Positions 31,023 through 39,620 of a DNA stretch of 46,324 bases are shown in pieces. A model generated the notes under the pieces. That model saw nothing but the letters and a program-made list of their open reading frames with translations, was not told the DNA's origin and ran no database searches. The stretch spans positions 1 through 46,324 of the forward strand of contig NZ_QETK01000035.1 of assembly GCF_003105155.1 (NCBI RefSeq), given 5' to 3'. This DNA comes from Pseudomonas sp. SDI (lineage in GTDB: Bacteria; Pseudomonadota; Gammaproteobacteria; Pseudomonadales; Pseudomonadaceae). The position numbers and the translations under genes are program-made. Position 1 is the first letter of the stretch; the number at the start of each line of letters is the position of its first letter.

Positions 31023-31894
31023 TGCGCCGCGTCCTCCAGGATCGACACCGTGGCGGTGCGCCCGGCAATCATGCGGAAATCCTCGGGGACTTCGTCAAAC
31101 GCGATACGCACCGGAATCCGCTGCGCCAGGCGCACCCAGCTGAACGCCGGGTTGACGTTCGGCAGCAGGTTGGCACCGCTACTGCGGTCGCGGTCTTCGA
31201 TGCCGGCGGCAATGCTCTGCACATGCCCACGCAGGCGGCTGTTGTCGCCCATCACGCGAATATCCACAGCCTGGCCGACCTTGATCCCGGCCAGCTTGGT
31301 TTCCTCGAAATAGCCATCGACGTGGTACGAGGTGCCATCGACCACCGACAGCACCGGGTGCCCGGCGGTGACGAACTCGTGCGCACGCGGCGCGCGGTCG
31401 TTGAGGTAGCCATCGACCGGGCTGCGCACCACCGAACGGTCGAGGTTCAACTGCGCGGCATCCACCGCCACCTGCGCCTCGGCCAGCGCCGACTGGGCGC
31501 GGGCTTCGCGCGACTGGCTCGCTTCCAGTTGCTCGGTCGCCACCAGGTTGCCCAGGCCACGGTTACGCCGCGCCTCGCGCTGCGCCTGGGCCAGGGTTTC
31601 CTTGCGCTCGGCCAGGGTCGCCTGGGCCTGGCGCAGGGCCAGGCGGAAACGGTCCTGGTCGATGGTGAACAGCACATCGCCGCGCTGGATCGGCTGGTTG
31701 TCGCGCACGTCGACCGCCTGGATCAGCCCCGACACATCGGGGGCGATCTGGATCACGTCGGCACGGATGTGGCCGTCGCGCGTCCACGGCGCAAACATGT
31801 AATACAGGACCATCTGCCAGACCAGCACGGTCGCCAGGGTCACTACCAGCAGCGTCAGGACCACACGGCCCAGGGTCAACAAGGGTTTTTTCAT
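31019..31894 (-). CDS. HlyD/EmrA-type periplasmic adaptor of the FUSC efflux pump
   Basis: 291 residues from the ATG at 31894 (MKKPLLTLGRVVLTLLVV), which overlaps the DUF1656 stop in ATGA. One membrane anchor (about 8-30), then the barrel-lipoyl parts: FAPWTRDGHIRADVIQIAPDVSGLIQAVDVRDNQPIQRGDVLFTID, a helical hairpin (QAQATLAERKETLAQAQREARRN), and VRSPVDGYLNDRAPRAHEFVTAGHPVLSVVDG. This form is typical of the AaeA-like adaptors encoded with FUSC permeases. It bridges the inner-membrane FUSC protein and the outer-membrane duct. Confidence 0.9.
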   Translation of the reverse strand: MKKPLLTLGRVVLTLLVVTLATVLVWQMVLYYMFAPWTRDGHIRADVIQIAPDVSGLIQAVDVRDNQPIQRGDVLFTIDQDRFRLALRQAQATLAERKETLAQAQREARRNRGLGNLVATEQLEASQSREARAQSALAEAQVAVDAAQLNLDRSVVRSPVDGYLNDRAPRAHEFVTAGHPVLSVVDGTSYHVDGYFEETKLAGIKVGQAVDIRVMGDNSRLRGHVQSIAAGIEDRDRSSGANLLPNVNPAFSWVRLAQRIPVRIAFDEVPEDFRMIAGRTATVSILEDAAQ

Positions 31895-32103
31895 GGCAAC
31901 ATCAGGTTTCGGCAAAAGTGGTCGAGCGTGCCAAGCAGCACAGCGTAGAGAGCAACGTTGAACAGCGCGCGGTGCCACACCAGGCGGTAGAAGTGCAGGC
32001 GCGTAAGCAGCTTGTGCAGGACGAGGAACACCCCGTAGGCGAACACCATCATCACCAGTAGCGTGGGCAGGAACACCCCGCTGATATCCAGTTCACCAAT
32101 CAC
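31891..32103 (-). CDS. DUF1656 small membrane protein of the efflux operon
   Basis: 70 residues, starting MIGELDISGVFLPTLLVMMVFAYGVFLVLHKLL and with a second hydrophobic segment at LFNVALYAVLLGTL. DUF1656 proteins (AaeX-like) occur almost only between FUSC and HlyD genes, as here; the role is unknown but they are assumed to be a pump subunit. It overlaps both neighbours by 4 nt. Confidence 0.92.
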   Translation of the reverse strand: MIGELDISGVFLPTLLVMMVFAYGVFLVLHKLLTRLHFYRLVWHRALFNVALYAVLLGTLDHFCRNLMLP

Positions 32104-34190
32104 AGGGGAGCTCCATCGATGCCAGACGGCAGTTGCGGTTCACGGTCGGCCGGCTCCAGCACCACTTCCACCCCCGGCAACAAGGCCAGGCGCAGCCCGC
32201 TGAGGGCATGCAGCAGGTGTAGGCGGGCCTCGGCGCAGTCGGCCATGGCCTCGACGTTCAGCGCGCGGCGCGCGCGGTCCATGCTGCGCAGCAGCTCGGC
32301 CGGTGCGTGCAGGCGCTGCCGGGCATCCAGGCAGGCCTTAAAGTGCGCGCCGACCTCGGTCACCACCTGCTCCAGCAAGGCCCGCGGCTGCGGGGTGGCG
32401 CGCGGCAGATAGGCCAGCAGGTCGAGCAGGTTCAGGTCCACGCGCAAATCGCGCAGGGCGCTGCCGCTGTCCTGGCCGATCTGGGTCAGGCGTGGCAAGT
32501 GCTGCATCAGCCGGTCGAGCATCTGCACACCCAGCCGGCGGTGTTCGGCCAGGGTCGCCGGCTGGGTCATGCCGACGATGTCGTGCCAGCTGAAACGGGT
32601 CAGGCGCCGCGCCGCCAGATCGACACCGAACGGGCGCACAACGATGGTCCAGAGGAAGGCGAACAGCAGCCCTACCGGCCCGGCCAGGTTGGCGTTGATG
32701 AAGGTGAAGAAGTCGGCGTCGTAGGCCCCCTGGATACTGATGAACGACGCCGTATTGACGATGGTCAGCAAGGTGCCGAGGTAGAAGCGCGGCTGCACGG
32801 TGAGGGTACCGATGCAGATGAACGGCACGGCGAAGGCCAGCACCAGCATCGGGAAATCGTGCAGGTTGGGCAGCACCAGGAACAGGTAGAGGCTGGCGAA
32901 GATTACCGACAGCGTGGTCCAGAAGAAGAACCGGTAGATCTGCGGCGCCGGGTCGTCCATGGCGGCGAAGAAGCTGCACGCCACGGCGGCGAGAATCACC
33001 GCGCTGGCGCCGTCGGCCCAGCCGGTGAGCATCCACAGGGCGGTGGCGGCCAGGATCGCGGTGAAGGTGGAAAACACCGAGTAGAGCATCAGCCCGCGGT
33101 CAAGAAACGGTGTCAGCCGGCCCAGGCGCCAGTGCCGGTAGACCGCACGCCAGGGCGTCAGGTCCTCGCTGCGCAGGGCGTGCTGCAGCGAACAGCAGTC
33201 CTGCCACAGGTCGATCCATTCGCCGAGCCGGTACAGGCCGTTGGACAGCAGCAGGCCGGGACGTTCGTCGAGCTCGGTAACACTCGGCTGCACGCGCTCA
33301 AGCTGCTCGCGCAGGGCCTTCCAGCGCGCCGCCGAGGCGTCGCTGGCGGTGTTTTGCAGCCAGCTGCGGGCCTGTTCGAGCAGCCCCTGCAACTGGGCGA
33401 ACTGTGCTGGCGCACGGGCTTCGAGGGCCAGCAGCGCGTCGTCCAGTGCGTCGATTACCGGGAACAGGTGGATCATCCGCCCGCGCAGCTCGCGGGCATT
33501 CTTCACCGTCTGCGGCCGAGCGCCTTCGTGTGAGAGCTGGCCGATCATCATTTCCAGCGAGTTGAAGGTGGTAACCATCGAGGCACGCAGGCTGCCGACG
33601 GTATCGGCGGCGGTCTGCCGGGCAAGGTAGGTGTCACAGTAGCGGATGGCTTCGGCGAACCAGTTGCCGGTCGCACCCACCACCACCGGGGTGAGCCGGC
33701 GCGGCCAGAAGATCGCCCCGACTACCGCTGCGCAGACAATCCCCAAGCAGATTTCCTGAGCCCGCGACGAGGCGATATCGAAGACCATCAACGGGTTGTC
33801 GACCACCGGCAGGGCGATCATCGGCAGGGTGTAGCCGGCCAGCATCAGCGCATAGCTGTTGGCGGTGCGCAGGTGCAGCGAGAGGAACAGCAGGGTCGCC
33901 GTCCACAGGGCGATGGCAATCGCCAGCAACACTGGCGTCTGCACCAGCAGCGGCACCAGAAACACCGCGCCGGCGGCACCGAGCAGCGTGCCCAGGGCGC
34001 GGTACAGCGCCTTGGAACTGGTGGGGCCGACAAACGGGCTGGAGACGATGTACACGGTGGCCATCGCCCAGTACGGACGCGGCAGTTGCAGCAACAGGGC
34101 GATGTACAGCGCGATCATCGACGCGGCAAAGGTGCGCAGGCCATAGAACCAGTCACGCGCCGGTGGCATCGAGCTGAAGAAACCGTTCAC
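32100..34190 (-). CDS. FUSC-family efflux permease (AaeB-like)
   Basis: 696 residues starting at GTG 34190, overlapping the upstream small ORF stop as GTGA. Two sets of membrane helices: about 15-165 (FAASMIALYIALLLQLPRPYWAMATVYIVSSPFVGPTSSKALYRALGTLLGA) and about 355-505 (ALWMLTGWADGASAVILAAVACSFFAAMDDPAPQIYRFF), each followed by a cytoplasmic helical domain. It exports aromatic acids, dyes or drugs in characterised relatives; the substrate here is unknown. The operon is FUSC, DUF1656, HlyD and outer membrane factor. Confidence 0.93.
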   Translation of the reverse strand: MNGFFSSMPPARDWFYGLRTFAASMIALYIALLLQLPRPYWAMATVYIVSSPFVGPTSSKALYRALGTLLGAAGAVFLVPLLVQTPVLLAIAIALWTATLLFLSLHLRTANSYALMLAGYTLPMIALPVVDNPLMVFDIASSRAQEICLGIVCAAVVGAIFWPRRLTPVVVGATGNWFAEAIRYCDTYLARQTAADTVGSLRASMVTTFNSLEMMIGQLSHEGARPQTVKNARELRGRMIHLFPVIDALDDALLALEARAPAQFAQLQGLLEQARSWLQNTASDASAARWKALREQLERVQPSVTELDERPGLLLSNGLYRLGEWIDLWQDCCSLQHALRSEDLTPWRAVYRHWRLGRLTPFLDRGLMLYSVFSTFTAILAATALWMLTGWADGASAVILAAVACSFFAAMDDPAPQIYRFFFWTTLSVIFASLYLFLVLPNLHDFPMLVLAFAVPFICIGTLTVQPRFYLGTLLTIVNTASFISIQGAYDADFFTFINANLAGPVGLLFAFLWTIVVRPFGVDLAARRLTRFSWHDIVGMTQPATLAEHRRLGVQMLDRLMQHLPRLTQIGQDSGSALRDLRVDLNLLDLLAYLPRATPQPRALLEQVVTEVGAHFKACLDARQRLHAPAELLRSMDRARRALNVEAMADCAEARLHLLHALSGLRLALLPGVEVVLEPADREPQLPSGIDGAPL

Positions 34191-34315
34191 GACGGCACGC
34201 CCGGGGTGGCCTGGCAGATGCGCCGCCAGTGCCGACTGGCCGCGACCATGCCGCTGCTGATATTCAGTTGCAATGCGTCAAGGGTCATGGAGGAAGGATT
34301 GAGAGCCATATTCAT
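34187..34315 (-). pseudogene. 42-residue remnant, possible truncated MarR-type regulator
   Basis: An ORF with starts at 34315 and 34309 (MNMALNPSSMTLDALQLN) and a stop in a GTGA overlap with the FUSC gene. The segment DALQLNISSGMVAASRHWRRICQ looks like the first helix of a MarR-family regulator, but no winged helix follows; the protein ends QATPGVPS. MarR regulators commonly head FUSC efflux operons. The preserved stop overlap suggests an internal deletion that kept both gene ends. There is no good ribosome binding site before either start. It could also be a real small leader peptide that couples FUSC translation. Confidence 0.5.
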
Positions 34316-34329
34316 AGTTTGCTAACTAT
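34314..34329 (-). promoter_or_regulatory. MarR-type operator candidate at the efflux operon start
   Basis: ATAGTT-TGCT-AACTAT, a perfect 6-bp inverted repeat with a 4-bp centre. This length and spacing are typical of MarR-family sites. It overlaps the first ATG of the remnant ORF, so a bound repressor would block the operon. Confidence 0.55.
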
Positions 34330-34394
34330 CTATGTTCTTCGATCCACCCGCTGGACGTCAATAGCGGCTGACTGACGCCTGCCATCAAGTCACG

Positions 34395-35213
34395 TCAGGG
34401 ACGCAACTGGTCCTCCAGTTTCATGCTCAGGGCCAGCGGGCTGCCCAGCGACAGGGCCTGGTCGCGCCAGAACAGGTAGCGCAGCGGGTTGTTTTCATTG
34501 CTGTAGAACACCGCCAACTCTTCGGCGGCCTGCATCACCCCGGCCACCGCGGCCAGCTCCAGCCAGTACACGCCGGCCTTGCTGTCGACCTCCACCTGCT
34601 GACCATGCAGCAGGCGATAGCCGATTTCGAAGCGGCACCGCGCATCGCCGCGCTCGGCGCCACGCATGAACCAGTCGGAGGCCTTTTGCAGGTCGACCAG
34701 CCAGGTTTGTCGGTCGCTGTCGCAGATTTCTTCTTCGTAGAGATCGCCGAGCGCGGCCGCCGCTTCAGCCAGGCCGCGCTCGAACGCCTGCTCGTAGTAT
34801 TCGGCGGCGCTGCTGTAGGCCACGTCGACGCCCTTGCCGAAGTAATGCTGCTGACCGAGGTTGAACCAGGCCACCGCACTGCCCTGCAAGGCGGCCATGC
34901 GCAGCAACTGCCCGGCCAACTGCGGGTCGGCGCGCCAGTACTTGCCGTTAAGCCAGATCCAGCCGAGGTCGTTCAGCGCCACCACGCTGCCCTGCAGCGC
35001 CTGCAGGCGCAGTTCGGCGTACTCGGCCTGCAGGTCGCTGGCTTCGTCGAGGCGGCTGACCAGGCTGAAACTCTCGCCCAGCACTGCGCGTTGCGTCGGC
35101 ATGCCAACCCCGGCGAACAGGCGCTGGGTGATGCCGGGACGGCCGGGCGCAGGCACGACACGCTCGGGCAACAGGCGCTCGAGCAGTGGGTAGATATTGC
35201 TGGCAGCAGACAT
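34395..35213 (-). CDS. Sel1-repeat (TPR-like) protein
   Basis: 272 residues from the ATG at 35213 (MSAASNIYPLLERLLPERV), preferred because GAGG lies 6 nt upstream; ATGs at 35219 and 35225 are also in frame. Sel1-like helical repeats run from about residue 70: LQALQGSVVALNDLGWIWLNGKY, LRMAALQGSAVAWFNLGQQHYFGKGVD, YYEQAFERGLAEAAAALGDLYEEE, FMRGAERGDARCRFEIGYRLLHGQ and ELAAVAGVMQAAEELAVFY. No signal peptide. Such solenoids mediate protein contacts; the partner is unknown. Confidence 0.85.
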   Translation of the reverse strand: MSAASNIYPLLERLLPERVVPAPGRPGITQRLFAGVGMPTQRAVLGESFSLVSRLDEASDLQAEYAELRLQALQGSVVALNDLGWIWLNGKYWRADPQLAGQLLRMAALQGSAVAWFNLGQQHYFGKGVDVAYSSAAEYYEQAFERGLAEAAAALGDLYEEEICDSDRQTWLVDLQKASDWFMRGAERGDARCRFEIGYRLLHGQQVEVDSKAGVYWLELAAVAGVMQAAEELAVFYSNENNPLRYLFWRDQALSLGSPLALSMKLEDQLRP

Positions 35214-35418
35214 GTTCATCCTCATTGAACAACCCACGGTACCGACGTCGTGAGCAATGAGGCGTGATTCTGCGCAAGGTCACGACAAAACCTGTCGCGA
35301 ACGATTCGAATCAAGCAATTCAACAGATCGTCCCTGATTGAATGAACCAATGGCCAATTGCCATATCTAATGGCTGACGCCATGCTACTGCGGCAAGCCT
35401 AGACAAGGACGCCCCCTT

Positions 35419-35976
35419 TTGCCCTCCGCTACGACCCGTGCCACCCTCAGCCGCCAATGGGAACTGCTGCGCCAGTTGCCGAGCCGCTCCCCTGGCGCTA
35501 CCAGCGCCGAACTGGTGATGCGTTTGAAGGACGCCGGTTTCCCCATCAGCAAACGCAGCATCGAACGCGACCTCAACGAGCTCTCGCTGATTTTTCCGCT
35601 GGAGCGCAACGACAAGAGCATCCCCTACGGCTGGCACTGGTCGGCGGCGTTTGCCACGCACCGCTCGCCGTTGCTTGATCTACTGGCCAGCAGCATCGAG
35701 GGGCTGCGCGAATTCGGTCACCCAGAGAAAATCGAGTTGCAGGCGTGGGTGAGCGACAACCTGGCACGCAGCCTGCGCGAGACGCCGCTGGCGGCGGATA
35801 TGCGCTTGATGGCGCTGGAGCAGGGCCATCAGCTGACCGCTACGCTGAGCAACAGCTGGCAATTGCGCTGGTGGCTGCTGAGCCAGGGCGACGCGGTGAT
35901 CGTCGAGCAGCCGTTGCTGCTACGTCAGCAGATTGCCGAGACATTGAGTCGGGCGGCGGCGCAGTATCAGGTGTGA
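35419..35976 (+). CDS. Short WYL-type transcriptional regulator
   Basis: 185 residues from a TTG at 35419, the only start near the beginning of homology; AGGA lies about 11 nt upstream. The N-terminal helix-turn-helix is LSRQWELLRQLPSRSPGATSAELVMRLKDAGFPISKRSIERDLNELSLIFPLERND, the standard opening of WYL regulators. The C-terminal part is short (HQLTATLSNSWQLRWWLLSQGDAVIVEQP) and corresponds to the end of a WYL-associated domain. WYL proteins sense ligands such as nucleotides. It is convergent with lapC across a REPIN; a role in lap control is not supported by the sequence. Confidence 0.78.
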   Translation: MPSATTRATLSRQWELLRQLPSRSPGATSAELVMRLKDAGFPISKRSIERDLNELSLIFPLERNDKSIPYGWHWSAAFATHRSPLLDLLASSIEGLREFGHPEKIELQAWVSDNLARSLRETPLAADMRLMALEQGHQLTATLSNSWQLRWWLLSQGDAVIVEQPLLLRQQIAETLSRAAAQYQV

Positions 35977-35983
35977 GGCCCCT

Positions 35984-36057
35984 ATCGCGGGACGAGCCCG
36001 CTCCCACAGGAAAGCAGCAGTTGTTGCTCTGCTGTGGGAGCGGGCTCGTCCCGCGAT
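35984..36057. repeat. REPIN between convergent regulator and lapC genes
   Basis: Perfect 26-nt arms (ATCGCGGGACGAGCCCGCTC... and its complement) around 22 nt, same family as 9055-9129. It fills almost the whole gap between the two stops and probably acts as a two-way transcript end. Confidence 0.85.
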
Positions 36058-36061
36058 GCGT

Positions 36062-37435
36062 TTAACGCTCGCGCAGCGCTTCAGCGCGTGCCCGAATAAT
36101 CGGCTTGAGCAGGTAACTCAACACGCTCTTCTTGCCGGTGATGATATCCACCGATGCGACCATCCCCGGAATGATCAACAACGGTTTCTCATCCGTGCCC
36201 AGATGGCTGCGATCGGTGCGCAGCTTGATCACATAGAAGGTATTGCCGTCATCGTCGGTGATGGTATCGGCACCGATCTGCTCCAGCTTGGCCTTCAAGC
36301 CACCATAAATGGTGAAGTCATACGCGGTGAACTTGACCATCGCCTCCTGCCCCGGATGCAGGAAGGCGATGTCCTGCGGACGGATCCGCGCTTCCACCAG
36401 CAGGGTGTCGTCCAGCGGCACGATTTCCACCAGGTCGCTGCCCGGCTGGATCACCCCGCCAATGGTGTTGACCAGCAGCTGCTTCACAATCCCGCGCACC
36501 GGTGAGGTCACCAGGGTCCGGCTGACTCGGTCATCCAAGGCCTTACCGGTGGCCTGGGCCTTGCTCAGGTCGGTGCGCGCCTCGTTCAGTTGGGTCAGCG
36601 CGTCGCTGCGGAACTTGCCGCGGGTCTCGTCGATCTTGCGTTCAACTTCCTTGACCGCCGCTTCTGCCCGCGGAATGGCGAGTGTGGTGGCGTCGAGCTG
36701 GCCACGGCCCTCGACTTCGGCGCGCTTGAGGCGCAACACTTCCACCTGGGAAATCGCGCCCTGCGCCACCAGCGGCTCGGACATCTGAATTTCCTGGCGC
36801 AGCAACTGCAAGCTGTTGCGGTACTGGCCCTGCTTGGAGGCGAATTCACGTAGCTCCTGCTGACGCTGCACCAGCTGCTGCTGCAAGCCGCCGATTTCGT
36901 CCTGCAACTGCTGACGGCGGCTCTGGTACAGCGACTCTTCGTTGGCCGCCTGCCCCGGCGCGGCCTTGCGCACTTCCAGGTCGATGTTCAGTGGCCGGTC
37001 TTCGACCTCGGCGCTCAAGCGCTCGACGCGCAAAGCCATGGCCAGGCGGTCGGCCTCAGTTTCGCCGACGTTGGACACAAAGCGCGTGTCGTCCAGGCGC
37101 AGCAACGGCGCCCCGACTTCAACGATCTCGCCTTCCTTGACATAGATCTGTGCAACGATGCCGCCTTCAAGGTTCTGGATCTTTTGCAGCTTGGACGACG
37201 GAATCGCCTTGCCGTCGCCGCGCGTGACCTCGTCGATCACTGCGAAGTTGGCCCACAGCACCAGGAACAGGAAGAAGCCGATCACCCCCCAGATGGTCAG
37301 CCGCACAATGCGCGGCGCATCCTCGATAAGCGCCTTGTTGACCTCGGGCAGCGGCTCGCCGCCAAACGACTCGGAGCCCTTGAAATAGCTGCGCAAACTG
37401 TCCTTGAAACGACCCACTCCAGACTTAAGCAACAC
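36062..37435 (-). CDS. lapC: LapC, type I secretion membrane fusion protein
   Basis: 457 residues from GTG 37435, overlapping the lapB stop by 11 nt. One membrane helix (about 47-69, IVRLTIWGVIGFFLFLVLWANFAVID), then VTRGDGKAIPSSKLQKIQNLEGGIVAQIYVKEGEIVEVGAPLLRLDD, the HlyD-family lipoyl motif. A long coiled coil follows (about 120-310), then VTSPVRGIVKQLLVNTIGGVIQPGSDLVEIVPLDDTLLVEARI. It joins LapB in the inner membrane to LapE in the outer membrane for LapA export. Last gene of lapE-lapB-lapC. Confidence 0.94.
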   Translation of the reverse strand: MLLKSGVGRFKDSLRSYFKGSESFGGEPLPEVNKALIEDAPRIVRLTIWGVIGFFLFLVLWANFAVIDEVTRGDGKAIPSSKLQKIQNLEGGIVAQIYVKEGEIVEVGAPLLRLDDTRFVSNVGETEADRLAMALRVERLSAEVEDRPLNIDLEVRKAAPGQAANEESLYQSRRQQLQDEIGGLQQQLVQRQQELREFASKQGQYRNSLQLLRQEIQMSEPLVAQGAISQVEVLRLKRAEVEGRGQLDATTLAIPRAEAAVKEVERKIDETRGKFRSDALTQLNEARTDLSKAQATGKALDDRVSRTLVTSPVRGIVKQLLVNTIGGVIQPGSDLVEIVPLDDTLLVEARIRPQDIAFLHPGQEAMVKFTAYDFTIYGGLKAKLEQIGADTITDDDGNTFYVIKLRTDRSHLGTDEKPLLIIPGMVASVDIITGKKSVLSYLLKPIIRARAEALRER

Positions 37436-39581
37436 TGATCTGCCCCTTCTTCAGCGCATCCATGACAGCAGCCTTCGGGCCATCGGCAACGATCTGGCCA
37501 CGGTCCACCACGATCAGCCGGTCGACCAGCGACAGCAGCGAGGCACGGTGGGTCACCAGCACCACGGTCTTGCTTTCGATCACCGCCTGTAGGCGCTGCT
37601 TGAGCCGTTCTTCGCCAGTGTTGTCCATGGCACTGGTGGGCTCGTCGAGTAGCAGGATCTGCGGGTTGAGCAGCAGCGCGCGGCCCAGGGCAACGTTCTG
37701 CCGCTGGCCGCCGGAGAGGTTCTGGCCGCGCTCGCCCACCTGCAGCTCATAGCCTTGCGGGTGCAGCCTGGCGAATTCGTGCACGCCGGCCAGTTCGGCC
37801 GCCTGCAAGACCATTTCGTCTTCGATGTAACGCGCGCCGCTGACCAGGTTGTCGCGCAGGGTGCCGGCCAGCAGCTGGATGTCCTGCGGCACATAACCGA
37901 TGTTGTGGCGCAGCTCGCTGACGTCGATCTGGCGGATATCCACGCCATCGACCAGCAACGAGCCGGCATCGGCCTCGTACAGGCCGACAATCAGCTTGGC
38001 GAGGGAACTCTTGCCCGAGCCGCTGCGGCCGATGATGCCGATTTTTTCACCAGGGCGAATCGCCACGTTGACGTTTTTCAGTGCCTGGTTCTGCTGGTTC
38101 GGGTAGGTGAAGTCGACACCGCGGAATTCGATCGCGCCTTGCAGCACGTGACGGCTCAACGGCCGCTCCTCGAAGTTGCGCTCCTGCGGCAGCGCCATCA
38201 TCTGGTCGGTGGAGACCATGGTGACCTTGGCCTGCTGGTAACGGGTGAGTAAACCGGACAGTTGGCCGAGCGGGCCGAGGGCGCGACCGCTGAGCATGTA
38301 GCAGGCAATCAGGCCGCCCATGCTGAGGTTGCCGGCCATGATCTGGTAAACCCCGACGACGATCAGCGCGACGCCGGCCAGTTGCTGGATCAGCAGGGTG
38401 ATGTTCATCGCCAGGCCCGAGAGCACCTTGACCCGCAGCTCCAGCCGGCTGAGAGTGCCGATGGTCTGCTCCCACATGTACTGGCGTTCGCTTTCGGCGT
38501 TGTTGACCTTCACCGCGTCGAGCCCGGCGAGGGTCTCGATCAGGCTCGACTGGCGCTCGGAAGCCAGTGCCATAGTCCGCTCCAGCGTCGCCACCAGCGG
38601 TTTCTGCAAGGCGTAGCCGATACCCAGGGCCAGCGGGAAGGCAACAATCGGGATCCACACCAGGTGCCCGCCGATAATGCCGATCACCAGCAGAATCAGC
38701 AGGGTGAACGGCAGGTCGATCAGGCTGGTGAGGGTCAGCGAGGCGAGGAAGTCGCGCAGGCCCTGGAACTCGTGGATGTTCTGCGCAAAGCTGCCGACCC
38801 GCGCCGGGCGGTACTTCATCGACATGCCGACGATGCGCTCGAACAGCGTCGCGGAAATGATCAGGTCGGTCTTCTTCCCGGCCAGGTCCAGGCACAGGCT
38901 GCGCAAGCCCTTGAGAATCAGGTCGAACAGGTAGGCACCGGTGATGCCGATGGCCAGCACCCAAAGCGTCGAGGTGGCCTGGTTGGGCACCACGCGGTCA
39001 TACACGTTCATCACGAACAACGGCGCGGCCAGGGCGATCAGGTTGATCACCAGGCTCGCCGCCACGGCGTCGGCATAGAGCCATTTCGAACGCTTGAGGG
39101 TGTCGCGGAACCACGAGCGCGCGCGCGGAATCAGGTTGCCGTGGTTAACGTCGAACTTGTGCTGCGGCTGGGCGAAGAACACCCGCCCGCTGTAGTCGCT
39201 TTGCAGGGCTTCGCGGCTGACGTGCACCTCGCCGCCATCGCTCTCGCTGAGCAACAGGCGCGCGGTGTTTTCGTTTTCCCAGCCAAGCAGGATGGTGCTA
39301 CGACCTTCCTTGAGCAACAGCATCGCCGGCATGGCGATGGCCGGGATCTGCTCCAGCTTGCGTTGCAGCAGACGCCCCTGCAGCCCGGCACGGGCTGCCG
39401 CGCGCGGCAGCAGCTCAGGGCTCAGGCGTTGCGACGGCAACGGCAGGCCGGTAGTCAGCATGGCGCGGCTGGCGGGCTTCTGGTGCAGCACGCAGAGCGA
39501 CAGCAAGCTGTCCAGCAACGGATCATCGTGCTGACTGCGTGGATCGTGGGTGAGCTGGGCTCGACTGACTTCTGATTCCAC
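37425..39581 (-). CDS. lapB: LapB, type I secretion ABC transporter of LapA
   Basis: 718 residues. The N-terminal C39-like domain (about 20-150) is without the peptidase Cys/His pair, as in adhesin and RTX exporters. Six membrane helices follow (about 165-440, ADAVAASLVINLIALAAPLFVMNVYDRVVPNQA). The nucleotide-binding domain has Walker A GRSGSGKSS, signature LSGGQRQNVALGRALL, Walker B ILLLDEPTSAMD and switch LVTHRASLL. It drives LapA secretion in one step from the cytoplasm. Encoded 39 bp after lapE. Confidence 0.95.
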   Translation of the reverse strand: MESEVSRAQLTHDPRSQHDDPLLDSLLSLCVLHQKPASRAMLTTGLPLPSQRLSPELLPRAAARAGLQGRLLQRKLEQIPAIAMPAMLLLKEGRSTILLGWENENTARLLLSESDGGEVHVSREALQSDYSGRVFFAQPQHKFDVNHGNLIPRARSWFRDTLKRSKWLYADAVAASLVINLIALAAPLFVMNVYDRVVPNQATSTLWVLAIGITGAYLFDLILKGLRSLCLDLAGKKTDLIISATLFERIVGMSMKYRPARVGSFAQNIHEFQGLRDFLASLTLTSLIDLPFTLLILLVIGIIGGHLVWIPIVAFPLALGIGYALQKPLVATLERTMALASERQSSLIETLAGLDAVKVNNAESERQYMWEQTIGTLSRLELRVKVLSGLAMNITLLIQQLAGVALIVVGVYQIMAGNLSMGGLIACYMLSGRALGPLGQLSGLLTRYQQAKVTMVSTDQMMALPQERNFEERPLSRHVLQGAIEFRGVDFTYPNQQNQALKNVNVAIRPGEKIGIIGRSGSGKSSLAKLIVGLYEADAGSLLVDGVDIRQIDVSELRHNIGYVPQDIQLLAGTLRDNLVSGARYIEDEMVLQAAELAGVHEFARLHPQGYELQVGERGQNLSGGQRQNVALGRALLLNPQILLLDEPTSAMDNTGEERLKQRLQAVIESKTVVLVTHRASLLSLVDRLIVVDRGQIVADGPKAAVMDALKKGQISVA

Positions 39582-39620
39582 GCGAACTCCCTTCGACGGC
39601 TAAGGGTGGAAAAGACTGCC

